This document shows positions 6,966-15,819 of a DNA stretch of 64,000 nt, piece by piece (the stretch's first letter is position 1; each line of letters opens with the position of its first letter). A program made the position numbers and the translations under genes. The notes beneath the pieces are model-generated. The model saw only the letters and a list, made by a program, of their open reading frames with translations, ran no database searches and was not told the origin of the DNA. Source of the stretch: Actibacterium atlanticum (GTDB taxonomy: Bacteria > Pseudomonadota > Alphaproteobacteria > Rhodobacterales > Rhodobacteraceae); the NCBI RefSeq assembly GCF_000671395.1, contig NZ_AQQY01000001.1, positions 248,001-312,000 on the forward strand. Direction: 5' to 3'.

Positions 6966-9101
6966 TTACTCGGCGGGTTCCATCCCGCCGGTCAGGTCCG
7001 GCATATCAGGGCGCGTTGCGGTTGCGGCGCGCTTTCTTTGTGCCTGTTTGGCAGCGATGATCAGGGGTACGCAGCGGGACTCGTCATCATGGATGGTGAC
7101 GCAGTCAAGGCATTGGAAACATTCGGAATACTTGATTTCTCCGGTCTTTTTAATGGCGCCATAGTTGCAGCTGACCTTGCACAGCTGACAGGGCGAGCCA
7201 CACTCCGCGCGCCGCGCGATCCAGTCGCGCCCGCGCAGCAAGCCGCCAATGGCCATGACCGCGCCCAAGGGGCAGACATAGCGGCAGAAGCCTTTGAACA
7301 GCACCATCGCCAGAAGCAGCCAGAATACGGCATAGGCCACGTAGTACCATTCGCGGATAAAGAAGGTGGTGATGGCGGTTTTAAAGGGTTCGACCTCGGC
7401 CGCTTTGTCGACGGCAGAGGGGGCGAAGAACACCACGCCGACAAGCGCCGCCAGCACCACGTATTTCAGCGGGCGCAGGCGTTTGTCCCAGCTGTCTGAA
7501 ACCTCAAGCTGGGGCAGTTTCAGGAAGCGGCCGATGTGGTGGGCGAATTCCTGCAGCGCGCCAAAGGGGCAGAGCCAGCCACAGAACAGCCCGCGGCCCC
7601 AAAGGACAAAGCCGATGATCGTTACGCCCCAGATCAGCAGCGAAAACGGATCATAGAGCAAGAACGCGTAAGAGCCGCCATCGAGCGCCGTGCGAAGGGT
7701 CGCCAGCGGGGTCACGATCGACAGCTGGCCTTGCCCCCACCAGCCGACAAACACGGTCATCAGGGCCAGCAGGGTCAGGCGATAGGGGGTGAATTGTGCC
7801 TGTGCGGCAAACCGGTTCATCCCCGGCCCCAGCAGCGCCAGCAGGGGCAGCAGGGCGACGCCCATAATGATCAGGTCTGTCTGGCGGTTGCGCAACGCTT
7901 CGAGCCAGGGCGGGGCGGGTTTGATCTGAACGGGGCGCGAGAAGAAGCGCTCATCCGTGACATGGGGGATCTCGATCACCTGCGTGCCGACTTCGGGCTG
8001 GAAAATGCCGTGGTTGCGTTTGGCGATGACTTCCAGAACCCACTCACGCGCCGGGTCAAACCCCAGCCGCCGGTCTGTGCGCAGGATCATCGCGGTGCCG
8101 TCATGCAGCGCGTCGGGCAGGGCGTCGGACAGTTCGACGAACAGGTCGGAATCGCGCAGGGCGACCGGAAAGCCATCCTGATTGGCGCCGATCAGATCGG
8201 GCGCGGTGTTGCGCACGAAATCCGGGCCGACCAACCCATGACGGGCGGTTTCGATCAACAACAGCGGTTCGTCATTGGTTGAGATGGTCAGGAAGTTCTG
8301 AAGCTCGGCAAACCCGTCGTCTGACAGCACGGCCCGCGCAATAGAGGGCGGGCCCAGATCAACCACCCAGATGTCCAGATAGGGGTCTTGCGGATTGTCT
8401 GTGGCCTCGGGGTCGTCATCCGACCACAGGGTTCCTGCGAAAGCTGCATCGACTTCGGCGTTGGTCACCACGTGGCGTTTGGCCAGCCCCTGATCGACCA
8501 GATCTTCCCATGTCAGCTTTTCGCTGTAGTCGCGGTTCGGGTGGGCCGGAGGCTCGGTCGACAGGCCTTCCATCTTATCGCGGGCCACGGCAAGGGCGGC
8601 GGCCATCACCGATTCATGCGCGATCCGGACCGAAGCCGTCGCCTTGGTCACCCCGTCCAGATAGACCGGCCCCACCGCAGAGCCATCGCCATAGGGCGTA
8701 CCCACCACAATCGACGAAGATATCGACAGGCCCGGATATTGTTCAAAGAAATTGTGGAAGGGGGCTTCGCCCAGACCCGAGACGAAAATCGGCTCGTTAT
8801 GTTCGATCAGGCGGACGTTCAGGAATTTGCCTTCCAGATCCAGTGTGACAAGCACATTGATCGGCGCCCCGGAAAAGCCGGGCAGGGGGGCGAAGGGCAG
8901 GGTTTCGAACACATAGCCTGCCTCGGCCCCGCCCGAGTTCAGCAGCTGATGCACACCCTTGTCATTCAACGGTTCCCCGACCGAAAAAGGCGGCATGACA
9001 TATTCCCCCATTTCCGCGCGGGTCATGGGGTCGGCATGGAGCAGCGTGACGGTGACGAGCCAGAGCAGGGCACCGGCGAGAAGCTTCAGGACAGTATTCA
9101 T
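6966..9101 (-). CDS. NosR/NirI-like flavo-iron-sulfur membrane protein
   Basis: A 711-residue protein with NosR layout: signal/TM anchor, a periplasmic FMN-binding domain (DGVTKATASV, about 149-157, with the candidate flavin-linking Thr), several TM helices from about residue 410, two CxxxCP motifs (CGWLCPFGA near 504, CRYVCPLGA near 604), and a C-terminal polyferredoxin-like Cys cluster (CGSPCQLCKVSC near 632-643, CFQCLDC near 661). NosR passes electrons from the membrane quinol side to the periplasm. No nos genes are near; convergent with the xoxJ-like gene (4-bp gap), it more likely serves the PQQ system. Confidence 0.87.
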   Translation of the reverse strand: MNTVLKLLAGALLWLVTVTLLHADPMTRAEMGEYVMPPFSVGEPLNDKGVHQLLNSGGAEAGYVFETLPFAPLPGFSGAPINVLVTLDLEGKFLNVRLIEHNEPIFVSGLGEAPFHNFFEQYPGLSISSSIVVGTPYGDGSAVGPVYLDGVTKATASVRIAHESVMAAALAVARDKMEGLSTEPPAHPNRDYSEKLTWEDLVDQGLAKRHVVTNAEVDAAFAGTLWSDDDPEATDNPQDPYLDIWVVDLGPPSIARAVLSDDGFAELQNFLTISTNDEPLLLIETARHGLVGPDFVRNTAPDLIGANQDGFPVALRDSDLFVELSDALPDALHDGTAMILRTDRRLGFDPAREWVLEVIAKRNHGIFQPEVGTQVIEIPHVTDERFFSRPVQIKPAPPWLEALRNRQTDLIIMGVALLPLLALLGPGMNRFAAQAQFTPYRLTLLALMTVFVGWWGQGQLSIVTPLATLRTALDGGSYAFLLYDPFSLLIWGVTIIGFVLWGRGLFCGWLCPFGALQEFAHHIGRFLKLPQLEVSDSWDKRLRPLKYVVLAALVGVVFFAPSAVDKAAEVEPFKTAITTFFIREWYYVAYAVFWLLLAMVLFKGFCRYVCPLGAVMAIGGLLRGRDWIARRAECGSPCQLCKVSCNYGAIKKTGEIKYSECFQCLDCVTIHDDESRCVPLIIAAKQAQRKRAATATRPDMPDLTGGMEPAE

Positions 9102-9157
9102 TGGCGAAGCCTATTGCGCTGTTTGAATGTGACCTATGCGACCTTGGTCTGAAAATG

Positions 9158-9174
9158 CCTGCCCTATGGGCAGG
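9158..9174 (+). promoter_or_regulatory. Hairpin in the adenine deaminase upstream region
   Basis: CCTGCCC and GGGCAGG flank a 3-nt loop (TAT), 70 bp before the ade ATG. No T-run follows. It could be a leader hairpin or an operator; nothing like the known purine riboswitch fold was seen. Confidence 0.3.
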
Positions 9175-9243
9175 ACACGAAAACGTGAGCCAAACCTTGC
9201 GGCCCGGCTTGCGGCCTGCGACGGTGGGGCAGGAGGCATATGT

Positions 9244-10938
9244 ATGGCGGATTTGGCGGCGAAGATTGATCAGGCGGCGGGGCGTGTGCCCGCAGATTTG
9301 GTGTTGCGCGGTGGTCAGGTGTTTGACCTTGTCACCGGTGCGTTGATCCCGGGCGATGTGGCGATCTGCGGCGATACGATCGTCGGCATCGGGGCGGGCT
9401 ATGAGGGCGCGCGCGTGGTGGATGTCAGCGGCATGACCTTGGTGCCCGGTTTCATTGATACCCATCTGCATGTCGAGAGCTCTCTGGTTACCCCGTTTGA
9501 GTTTGACCGCTGCGTTGGCCCGCGCGGCGTGACCACGGCCATTTGTGATCCGCATGAGATCGCCAATGTGATTGGCGTGCCGGGGATTGAATATTTCCTT
9601 GAGGCCTCGGCCCGGACGTTGATGGATATTCGGGTGCAGCTGTCGTCTTGTGTGCCGTCAACCGACATGGAAACCGCTGGCGCCGCCATCGGGGCCGATG
9701 AACTTGCGGCGCTGAAAGATCATCCGCGCAGCTGTGGCTTGGCCGAGTTCATGAACTACCCCGGTGTGATCTACAAAGACCCCGGCGTGATGGCGAAACT
9801 GGAGGCCTTTGAGGGGCGCCATATTGATGGCCACGCGCCGCTGTTGGGCGGGCGCGACCTGAACGCTTATGTCAGCGCGGGCATTCGTACCGAACACGAG
9901 GCCACCAGCGCCGAGGAAGCGCGCGAGAAGTTGCAAAAGGGGCTTCGGGTGCTGATCCGCGAAGGCTCTGTCAGTAAGGATATGCTGGCGCTGCAGCCGC
10001 TTTTAACAGATATTACAGCGCCTTACATGTGCCTGTGCACGGACGACCGCAACCCGCTGGACATTGCCGAACACGGCCATCTGGATTTCATGATCCGCAG
10101 CCTGATTGCGCTGGGCTGTTCGCCCCTGGCTGTCTATCGCGCCGCCAGCCTGTCGGCGGCCGAGGCCTTCGGGCTGAAAGATCGCGGCCAGATCGCGCCG
10201 GGCAAACGGGCCGATATCGTGGTGCTGCCTGATCTGGCTGATTGTCGCGCTGAACGGGTTTTCTGCGGCGGGGTGGAAATGACCGACGCGGCCTTTGCCG
10301 CGCGCGATCTGATAGATCCAATCGGGCGCCACTCTGTCAAAGCTCCAACCGTGCAGGCCAGTGATTTTCGCAGCATCGGCAACCGTGACACCCGCGATGT
10401 GATCGGAATTTTGCCGGGCAAGATCATCACCGAACATTTGCATGAAGAGATCGCCGTGGTCGATGGCGACCAGCGCCCGGATGTGACGCGTGATCTGATC
10501 AAGATCGCGGTCATCGAGCGCCACGGCAAAAACGGCAACATCGCAACCGGTTTTGTGAAGGGCTTTGGTTTGCAACGCGGGGCGATTGCCTCAACCGTTT
10601 GCCACGACCATCACAACATCGCGGTGGTCGGTGCCGACTATGAGGACATGGCGCTGGCGGCGAACCGCTTGGGAGAGATCGAGGGCGGTTTTGTTGTGGT
10701 CGAGGGTGGCAAGGTTCTGGCCGAGCTGGCCTTGCCCGTGGCGGGCCTGATGAGCCTGAACCCGTTTGAACAGGTCGAGGCTGACCTGCGCGTGCTGCGC
10801 GATGCGGCGCTGGGGCTGGGTGTGGTGCTGGAAGAGCCCTTCCTGCAGCTGGCGTTTTTGGCGCTGCCGGTGATCCCGGCGCTGAAAATCACCGATCGCG
10901 GATTGGTGGATGTGACCAAGTTTGAGATTATTCCTTAG
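9244..10938 (+). CDS. ade: Adenine deaminase
   Basis: Deaminates adenine to hypoxanthine (purine salvage), EC 3.5.4.2, cytoplasmic. The 564-residue protein belongs to the amidohydrolase-fold adenine deaminases: metal-site motif DTHLHVESS (His74, His76), [24 protein letters not shown] and CTDDRNP, then the C-terminal adenine-deaminase domain with VCHDHHNI and VGADYEDM. The ATG at 9244 is preferred over an upstream in-frame ATG (9136) because of the GGAGG just before it and the family length. It stands alone, divergent from the NosR-like gene. Confidence 0.95.
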   Translation: MADLAAKIDQAAGRVPADLVLRGGQVFDLVTGALIPGDVAICGDTIVGIGAGYEGARVVDVSGMTLVPGFIDTHLHVESSLVTPFEFDRCVGPRGVTTAICDPHEIANVIGVPGIEYFLEASARTLMDIRVQLSSCVPSTDMETAGAAIGADELAALKDHPRSCGLAEFMNYPGVIYKDPGVMAKLEAFEGRHIDGHAPLLGGRDLNAYVSAGIRTEHEATSAEEAREKLQKGLRVLIREGSVSKDMLALQPLLTDITAPYMCLCTDDRNPLDIAEHGHLDFMIRSLIALGCSPLAVYRAASLSAAEAFGLKDRGQIAPGKRADIVVLPDLADCRAERVFCGGVEMTDAAFAARDLIDPIGRHSVKAPTVQASDFRSIGNRDTRDVIGILPGKIITEHLHEEIAVVDGDQRPDVTRDLIKIAVIERHGKNGNIATGFVKGFGLQRGAIASTVCHDHHNIAVVGADYEDMALAANRLGEIEGGFVVVEGGKVLAELALPVAGLMSLNPFEQVEADLRVLRDAALGLGVVLEEPFLQLAFLALPVIPALKITDRGLVDVTKFEIIP

Positions 10939-10940
10939 AC

Positions 10941-10956
10941 TGTGCGAATTTGCACA
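10941..10956. promoter_or_regulatory. Small inverted repeat after ade and before the pirin gene
   Basis: TGTGC and GCACA are separated by 6 nt (overall TGTGCGAATTTGCACA), two bases after the ade stop and about 70 bp upstream of the pirin ATG. It could be an operator of the pirin promoter or a weak hairpin. Seen in sequence only. Confidence 0.3.
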
Positions 10957-11026
10957 ACTTGTATCCATGTATTGGGGTTTTGTGCGATTTTTGTTGCGCT
11001 ATTCTTTCAGGTAAGGAGGCACGCTT

Positions 11027-11956
11027 ATGTGGAACCCATTGCTTGATATTCACACCCCCATTGGCGATCAGGTGGACCTGATTGACCAGATTATCATCCC
11101 CCGCGCCCGTGATCTGGGCGGGTTTGAGGTGCGGCGTGCCTTGCCTTCGGTGGGGCGTAAGATGGTCGGGCCGTTCATCTTTTTTGATCACATGGGCCCC
11201 GCCGAGTTTCTGACTGGCGAAGGCATTGACGTGCGCCCGCATCCGCATATCGGGCTGGGCACGGTGACCTATCTGTATAAAGGCCGTCTGCATCACCGCG
11301 ACAGCCTTGGCCATGATCGCTGGATTGAACCGGGCGCGGTGAATTGGATGGTCGCGGGCCATGGCATCACCCATTCCGAACGCACCGATGACAACATCCG
11401 TCCTTTAGAGATGCTGGGCATTCAAACATGGATGGCCCTGCCCAAGACACATGAGGACATGGCGCCCAGTTTTGAACACACGGCCAAGGCTGATTTGCCC
11501 GTGCTGGAAGGCGAGGGCAAAACTCTGCGTGTGATTTTGGGTCATGCCTACGGCGCGCAGGCGCCAGTGAAGGTGCTGTCAGAAACGCTCTATGCCGATG
11601 CCGATCTGGCGCCGGGGGCCAAGCTGCCTTTGCCCGACGATCACGAGGACCGTGCGGTTTACGTGATGCACGGGTCGATCTCGGTCGCGGGGGAAAGCTA
11701 TGACCCCGGTCAGATGCTGATCTTTCGGCCCGGTGATGCGATCACCGTGCAGGCGGGTGACCGGGGCGCGCGGCTGATGCTGCTGGGCGGGGCCACGATG
11801 GATGGACCGCGCCATATTTGGTGGAATTTCGTGGCCTCGAGCAAAGAACGCATCGAGGCCGCGAAAGAAGCATGGCGCGCGGGCGATTGGGCCCACGGCC
11901 GGTTTCAATTGCCGCCGGGGGATGACCAAGACTGGATTCCGGCGCCCAAGGTGTGA
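11027..11956 (+). CDS. Pirin family protein
   Basis: A 309-residue double-cupin protein. The N-terminal cupin holds the pirin metal ligands: His72 and His74 in RPHPHIGLGTVTYL, His116 and Glu118 in GHGITHSERT. Pirins bind Fe and act as quercetinase-like oxygenases or redox-responsive regulators; which applies here cannot be told. The start follows AAGGAGG. It is monocistronic, ending at a hairpin (11959-11979). Confidence 0.93.
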   Translation: MWNPLLDIHTPIGDQVDLIDQIIIPRARDLGGFEVRRALPSVGRKMVGPFIFFDHMGPAEFLTGEGIDVRPHPHIGLGTVTYLYKGRLHHRDSLGHDRWIEPGAVNWMVAGHGITHSERTDDNIRPLEMLGIQTWMALPKTHEDMAPSFEHTAKADLPVLEGEGKTLRVILGHAYGAQAPVKVLSETLYADADLAPGAKLPLPDDHEDRAVYVMHGSISVAGESYDPGQMLIFRPGDAITVQAGDRGARLMLLGGATMDGPRHIWWNFVASSKERIEAAKEAWRAGDWAHGRFQLPPGDDQDWIPAPKV

Positions 11957-11958
11957 AA

Positions 11959-11979
11959 GGGGGCGCAGAACGCGCCCCC
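11959..11979. terminator. Hairpin between convergent pirin and PepSY genes
   Basis: GGGGGCGC and GCGCCCCC flank a 5-nt loop. A short T-run (TTTC) follows on the minus strand only, so it serves best as terminator for the leftward PepSY gene and may block both directions. Confidence 0.65.
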
Positions 11980-11987
11980 GATCCGGT

Positions 11988-13289
11988 TTAGGCAGTCTGT
12001 GCCTGAAACCAGCCCAGCCGTTTGAACACCAGCCAGTCCAGTACCAAGGCCAGCACCAATGACGCCCCCATCAGAGGCAGGAAAATCATCAAACCGATGA
12101 TCAAAATGCCCATGCCGCTCGACAGCGCCGCCGTGGGTGCGGCAGGCACGCCCAGCGTCCCTTTGGGGCGACGTTTCCACCACGCCACGAACCCGGTCAC
12201 GGACAAGGCTACGCCCAACAGAGCAGCCAGCGTGTTTTGAACAAGGTTCGCGATGCCGTAAAGCTCGCCCTGATGGAACGAAATGCCCAGCGAGACGGTT
12301 TTGGCCACGGCGGGGTTGTCACTGAATTCATGCCGTTTCAGAACATCGCCGCTGTATTGGTCGATGATCAGTTCTGTTTGTTCGAACCGGTTGCGGCTGG
12401 CGGACCGAATCCAATAGGCGGCTTTGTTATTCTTGGGGGGGCGCAGTTCATAGGGGGCGACAAGCCCTTGGGCACGGGCGATGTCAAAAACCGTCTCGGC
12501 CGGGATCGTGTCTCCGCTTTGGGCGACTGAGTTGGGCACGCCGCCGCCAAAGCGCAGGCTTTTGGATTTCTGGCCGGTTTGCTCTTGCACATAGGACAGG
12601 CCGCCGCCCCACACGTCGGTCCACGGCAGGCCCGAGGCCAGCAAGGGCATGATCAGCACAAAGGCCAAGCCCCCCACCAACAAATGCGCCTGACGCCACC
12701 ACGGGCGGCCCGCACCACGGGGCAGGGACAGCACATCGCGCCAGCGCCGTTCCCCACGCGGCCACCACAGATAGATACCTGTGATAAACATGACGATGGC
12801 CCAATGGGCGGCCAGTTCGACGAATTTGGTGCCGATGCTACCCCCCAGCAGCGCGCCGTGGATGTTTTTTACCACCCGCATCGCGGTGTCCTCGCGCGGG
12901 GTGATGGCCAGCACATCTGCCGTATAGGGATTCACCCAAGCGTAGGAGCGGGTTTTGTCGGCGTCGTTGAACTCGATCAACGTGGTGCGGCCGGGGCGGT
13001 CTTCGGTGGTGATTCCGCGCAGGCGGGTGATGCCAGCACTTTCACGAACTGCATCGATTTGGGCGGCATAGGGCAGGGCGGGGCCGGTGATTTCGACGTT
13101 CAGCCGGTCGGCGTAAAGCCATTCCTCGATCTGCGGTTTGAAAAGATAGATACCGCCGGTGATCGATAAGATCAGCATGAAGGGCAGCACGTAGAGCGAC
13201 GCCAGAAAGTGCCATTTCCAGACAAGGCGATAGAAAGCGCCAGCGCTGAGCTTGGACTCAGGCTGCGCCGACAGATGTGTATCGGTCAT
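11988..13289 (-). CDS. PepSY-associated TM-helix membrane protein (iron-uptake type)
   Basis: A 433-residue inner-membrane protein: first TM helix at about residues 30-52 (LASLYVLPFMLILSITGGIYLF), a PepSY domain following it, further TM helices near 165-180 and 210-230, and a C-terminal pair ending at about 420. This family (PiuB/FoxB-like) is linked to siderophore uptake and ferric reduction. It is 37 nt downstream of a DUF2946 gene on the same strand. No TonB receptor or siderophore genes are adjacent, so the substrate is unknown. Confidence 0.85.
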   Translation of the reverse strand: MTDTHLSAQPESKLSAGAFYRLVWKWHFLASLYVLPFMLILSITGGIYLFKPQIEEWLYADRLNVEITGPALPYAAQIDAVRESAGITRLRGITTEDRPGRTTLIEFNDADKTRSYAWVNPYTADVLAITPREDTAMRVVKNIHGALLGGSIGTKFVELAAHWAIVMFITGIYLWWPRGERRWRDVLSLPRGAGRPWWRQAHLLVGGLAFVLIMPLLASGLPWTDVWGGGLSYVQEQTGQKSKSLRFGGGVPNSVAQSGDTIPAETVFDIARAQGLVAPYELRPPKNNKAAYWIRSASRNRFEQTELIIDQYSGDVLKRHEFSDNPAVAKTVSLGISFHQGELYGIANLVQNTLAALLGVALSVTGFVAWWKRRPKGTLGVPAAPTAALSSGMGILIIGLMIFLPLMGASLVLALVLDWLVFKRLGWFQAQTA

Positions 13290-13326
13290 AAGTTTTTCCT
13301 GTGATTTCAGTAAGGTTTGTGAAGGG

Positions 13327-13704
13327 TCACAAAATCACAGGTGGGGCACGGCTGGGATTGGGGCGCGCGAAGGCGGTTGCGCGCGCAAGGGGGGAGGTCT
13401 TGATGGCGAACAGCCGGGCCTGCGGCAGTTCAAGCGCACGCCACAGAGGAATTTGCGCGGGTGCGGCCTGCAGAAGGTCGGACAGGACACAAGGAGCCGC
13501 GCCGATTTGCTGAGGTTCTATGGGGGTGCCATCGGGCGCAAGGGTCAGGGTGATCATTTCAGCCCCGGTGCAGATCACCACGCTGGTGAAGCCGGGCATC
13601 ACAAAGATCAGGGCCGCGCTGATTTTCGGCGCAACAACGCCCAGCATCACGGCGCACAGAATCCCTGCACGCAGCGCCGACAGTATGGTTTTCCGGATCT
13701 TCAT
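13327..13704 (-). CDS. DUF2946-like small membrane/exported protein
   Basis: A 125-residue protein beginning MKIRKTILSALRAGIL with a hydrophobic segment that reads as a signal anchor (to about residue 30), then MPGFTSVVICTGAEMITLTLAPDG. The CTG-containing pattern VICTGAEMI is typical of DUF2946, which occurs beside metal-uptake genes. The start at 13704 is uncertain: no strong ribosome site is visible and an in-frame ATG lies at 13794. Immediately upstream of the PepSY gene and probably co-transcribed with it. Confidence 0.65.
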   Translation of the reverse strand: MKIRKTILSALRAGILCAVMLGVVAPKISAALIFVMPGFTSVVICTGAEMITLTLAPDGTPIEPQQIGAAPCVLSDLLQAAPAQIPLWRALELPQARLFAIKTSPLARATAFARPNPSRAPPVIL

Positions 13705-13836
13705 GCGGTTTTTAAGCACCCAGCCCCTGTTTGGGCCAAAGTAAGAGTTTGGCTGAAAGGAGCAACCCGGTTTGGGCCACAACCGGTGCGTCATGCGGTC
13801 TCAAAAAGAAAAGCGATTAATTTTGTCTTCTCCCGC

Positions 13837-13864
13837 TTGACGCGCCCGCGCCGCAGTCATAGAA
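13837..13864 (+). promoter_or_regulatory. Putative promoter of the tRNA-Asp pair
   Basis: TTGACG (13837-13842), then 16 nt of GC-rich spacer and ATAGAA (13859-13864), about 37 bp upstream of the first tRNA. This pattern is usual before stable-RNA genes in Rhodobacterales. Confidence 0.5.
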
Positions 13865-13900
13865 CCCCCCTCACGCCGGGCCAAGCCCGGGGCGATTAGT

Positions 13901-13977
13901 GCGGTTGTAGCTCAGATGGTTAGAGTACCGGCCTGTCACGCCGGGGGTCGCGGGTTCGAGCCCCGTCAACCGCGCCA
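13901..13977 (+). tRNA. tRNA-Asp (GTC), copy 1
   Basis: A 77-nt cloverleaf with encoded CCA: acceptor GCGGTTG/CAACCGC, anticodon stem CCGGC/GCCGG, anticodon GTC at 13935-13937, T-arm GGTTCGAGCC, discriminator G. It decodes GAC/GAT. Confidence 0.98.
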
Positions 13978-14004
13978 CTAATCCCCCGAATGCCCTGCTG
14001 CTAC

Positions 14005-14081
14005 GCGGTTGTAGCTCAGATGGTTAGAGTACCGGCCTGTCACGCCGGGGGTCGCGGGTTCGAGCCCCGTCAACCGCGCCA
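14005..14081 (+). tRNA. tRNA-Asp (GTC), copy 2
   Basis: Identical over all 77 nt to the copy at 13901-13977, 27 bp downstream and probably co-transcribed. Anticodon GTC at 14039-14041. Confidence 0.98.
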
Positions 14082-14106
14082 CTTTCAGATTTCTGACACG
14101 TCAATG

Positions 14107-14128
14107 CCCGCCCTTTTGGGGCGGGTTT
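14107..14128 (+). terminator. Terminator after the tRNA-Asp pair
   Basis: CCCGCCC and GGGCGGG flank a 5-nt loop, followed by TTT; 26 bp beyond the second tRNA. Confidence 0.75.
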
Positions 14129-14205
14129 GATGTGTTTGAAGGCCTTGTTTGCGGCGCGGGGTGTTGGTAGGACGGCACCAACGCATTCGAAAAGTGGAAT
14201 GAGAT

Positions 14206-14424
14206 GTGCTGCGCGTTCTGGACGACACACCGGTAAGCTTGTTTTTGGTCTTGGCGCTGACCCTGGGTCTGGCACCGTTTCTGCCCGAACCGCATCTTTG
14301 GGAGAAGCTAAAGATGTTGAGCACGGGGGCGCTGGTCGCGCCGGTGGATATCTTCGATTTGGCGATGCACGGGGCGCCGTGGGTGGCGCTGGGCGTGAAG
14401 CTGGTGCGCATGGCCCGCGGCTAG
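14206..14424 (+). CDS. Small conserved membrane protein (RND-transporter-labelled family)
   Basis: A 72-residue protein read from GTG 14206: MLRVLDDTPVSLFLVLALTLGLAPF, then PEPHLWEKLKML and a second hydrophobic stretch ending VALGVKLVRMARG. This LTLGLAPF..PEPHLWEKLKML pattern is shared by a family of about 70 residues, commonly labelled RND transporter in databases though far too short to be one. Two membrane passes are likely. The ribosome site is weak, so the exact start is tentative. Function unknown. Confidence 0.7.
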   Translation: MLRVLDDTPVSLFLVLALTLGLAPFLPEPHLWEKLKMLSTGALVAPVDIFDLAMHGAPWVALGVKLVRMARG

Positions 14425-14480
14425 GCCCGGTTGCGACGGTCTGAAATTCTGTCATTCTCTCCGGGAAACGGAGATGCGGA

Positions 14481-14870
14481 ATGGATGATCACTATATAAT
14501 GTCAGCTGAAAGCCCCACGGTGCGGGTGATTGCGATGCCGTCGGACACCAACCCTGCGGGGGATATTTTCGGCGGTTGGCTGATGTCGCAGATGGACCTT
14601 GCGGCGGGGTCGGTGGCCTCTTTGTATTCGCGCGGGCGGTCGGCCACGATTTCGGTGGAAGAGATCCAGTTTCAGCGGCCCGTGAAGGTTGGCGACGAAG
14701 TGTCGATCTATACCGAAATGTTGAAAGTCGGGCGCAGTTCGATGCGGATACTGGTCAAGGCCTATCGGCGGGCGCGGCATCAGGAGAAAAGCGAGCAGGT
14801 GACCCAGGCGGTGTTTACCTTTGTGGCGCTGGACGAAAACGGGCAAGCGCGCCCGGCAAAGCCGGCGTAA
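14481..14870 (+). CDS. Acyl-CoA thioesterase, YciA family
   Basis: A 129-residue single hot-dog-fold protein that hydrolyses acyl-CoA esters. Motifs seen: TNPAGDIFGGWLMSQMDLAAG, with the conserved Asp and Gly-Gly of YciA-type thioesterases, and ISVEEIQFQRPVKVGDEV in the second half. A GGAG site lies before ATG 14481. Length is normal for the family. Substrate chain length cannot be judged. Confidence 0.92.
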   Translation: MDDHYIMSAESPTVRVIAMPSDTNPAGDIFGGWLMSQMDLAAGSVASLYSRGRSATISVEEIQFQRPVKVGDEVSIYTEMLKVGRSSMRILVKAYRRARHQEKSEQVTQAVFTFVALDENGQARPAKPA

Positions 14871-14952
14871 CTGCCGGGTCGCTCCCGCCCATTGTTGCCC
14901 GCTGGCGCGGGCGCCGCTGGTTGGGCCGGGCGCGCGCCTGCGGCGCGCGGGC

Positions 14953-15819
14953 CTATTGCAGAGAGGTCAGAAATTCTTGCAGGACCGCCGTGGTTTCGTC
15001 TGGGTTTTGGTCGATAAAGAAGTGGCCGCCGGGGATGGCCTTGGCCTGCATGTCTGAAAGCCGATCCGCCCAGGTGGCTGGTATATCATAATGTTGCGCC
15101 ATGGCGCCGTCGGCCCCGAACAGCACCAGCGCGGGGCAGGTGACCTGTTTGGCCAGATCGGCGGTGTCGAGGGCGAGATCTTGGGTGAGCGTTGCGCGGT
15201 AGTCGGCGCACATGCCGCGGATCGTGTCCGGGTCGCGCCAGCTTGCGCGATAGGCTGCCAGTTGGTTGGGATCAAAGGCATCGAGTGCGGAGGCGCCCCA
15301 GCTGCCGACACAGCTTTCAAAATAACGTTCCGGATCGGCGCCGATCATCTGTTCGGGCAGCGGGAACGGCTGCGCCAGAAAGAACCAGTGGTAGTAGCAG
15401 GCGGCGACCTGCGGTGTCAGGGTGGTCAGCAGATGCTGCGTCGGGACGATATCCATCAAGGTCAGCGATTTTACCCGCTTGGGGGCGTCCAGTGCCATGC
15501 GGTGCGCGGTGCGCGCGCCGCGGTCATGGCCGACCAGGTGGAACTGATCAAACCCCAGCTGCGCCATCAGGCCCAGCTGGTCGGCGCCCATGTCGCGAAA
15601 GCTGTACCCTGCGGCCGGTTTGTCCGATCCGCCATAGCCACGCAGATCAGCGCAGATGACGGTGTAGTTTTGCGCAAGTGCCGGGGCAACACGCGCCCAG
15701 AGTGCGCGGTTTTGCGGAAATCCGTGGAGCATCAGCAGGGCAGGGCCGTCGCCGCCCCGGCTGTAGGCGATATTCACCCCATCAACGGTGGCCAAATGAT
15801 CGGCGAAACCCGGTATCAC
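14953..15819 (-). CDS. Alpha/beta hydrolase, haloacetate dehalogenase-like
   Basis: A 288-residue cytoplasmic hydrolase. The start is GTG 15819, which overlaps the upstream peptidase stop (GTGA) and follows GGAGG. Oxyanion loop HGFPQN (32-37), DLRGYGGSDKP, and a nucleophile elbow GHDRG with Asp99 instead of Ser. Asp nucleophiles followed by RGAR occur in fluoroacetate/haloacetate dehalogenases and epoxide hydrolases. The final PGGHFF supplies the catalytic His. Dehalogenase activity is plausible but not certain. Coupled to the M20 peptidase gene. Confidence 0.85.
   Translation of the reverse strand: MIPGFADHLATVDGVNIAYSRGGDGPALLMLHGFPQNRALWARVAPALAQNYTVICADLRGYGGSDKPAAGYSFRDMGADQLGLMAQLGFDQFHLVGHDRGARTAHRMALDAPKRVKSLTLMDIVPTQHLLTTLTPQVAACYYHWFFLAQPFPLPEQMIGADPERYFESCVGSWGASALDAFDPNQLAAYRASWRDPDTIRGMCADYRATLTQDLALDTADLAKQVTCPALVLFGADGAMAQHYDIPATWADRLSDMQAKAIPGGHFFIDQNPDETTAVLQEFLTSLQ

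Noticed and set aside
13901-14081. Integration site of a genomic island at tRNA-Asp
   Set aside because: No integrase, no partial tRNA copy beyond the two complete genes and no mobile genes nearby.
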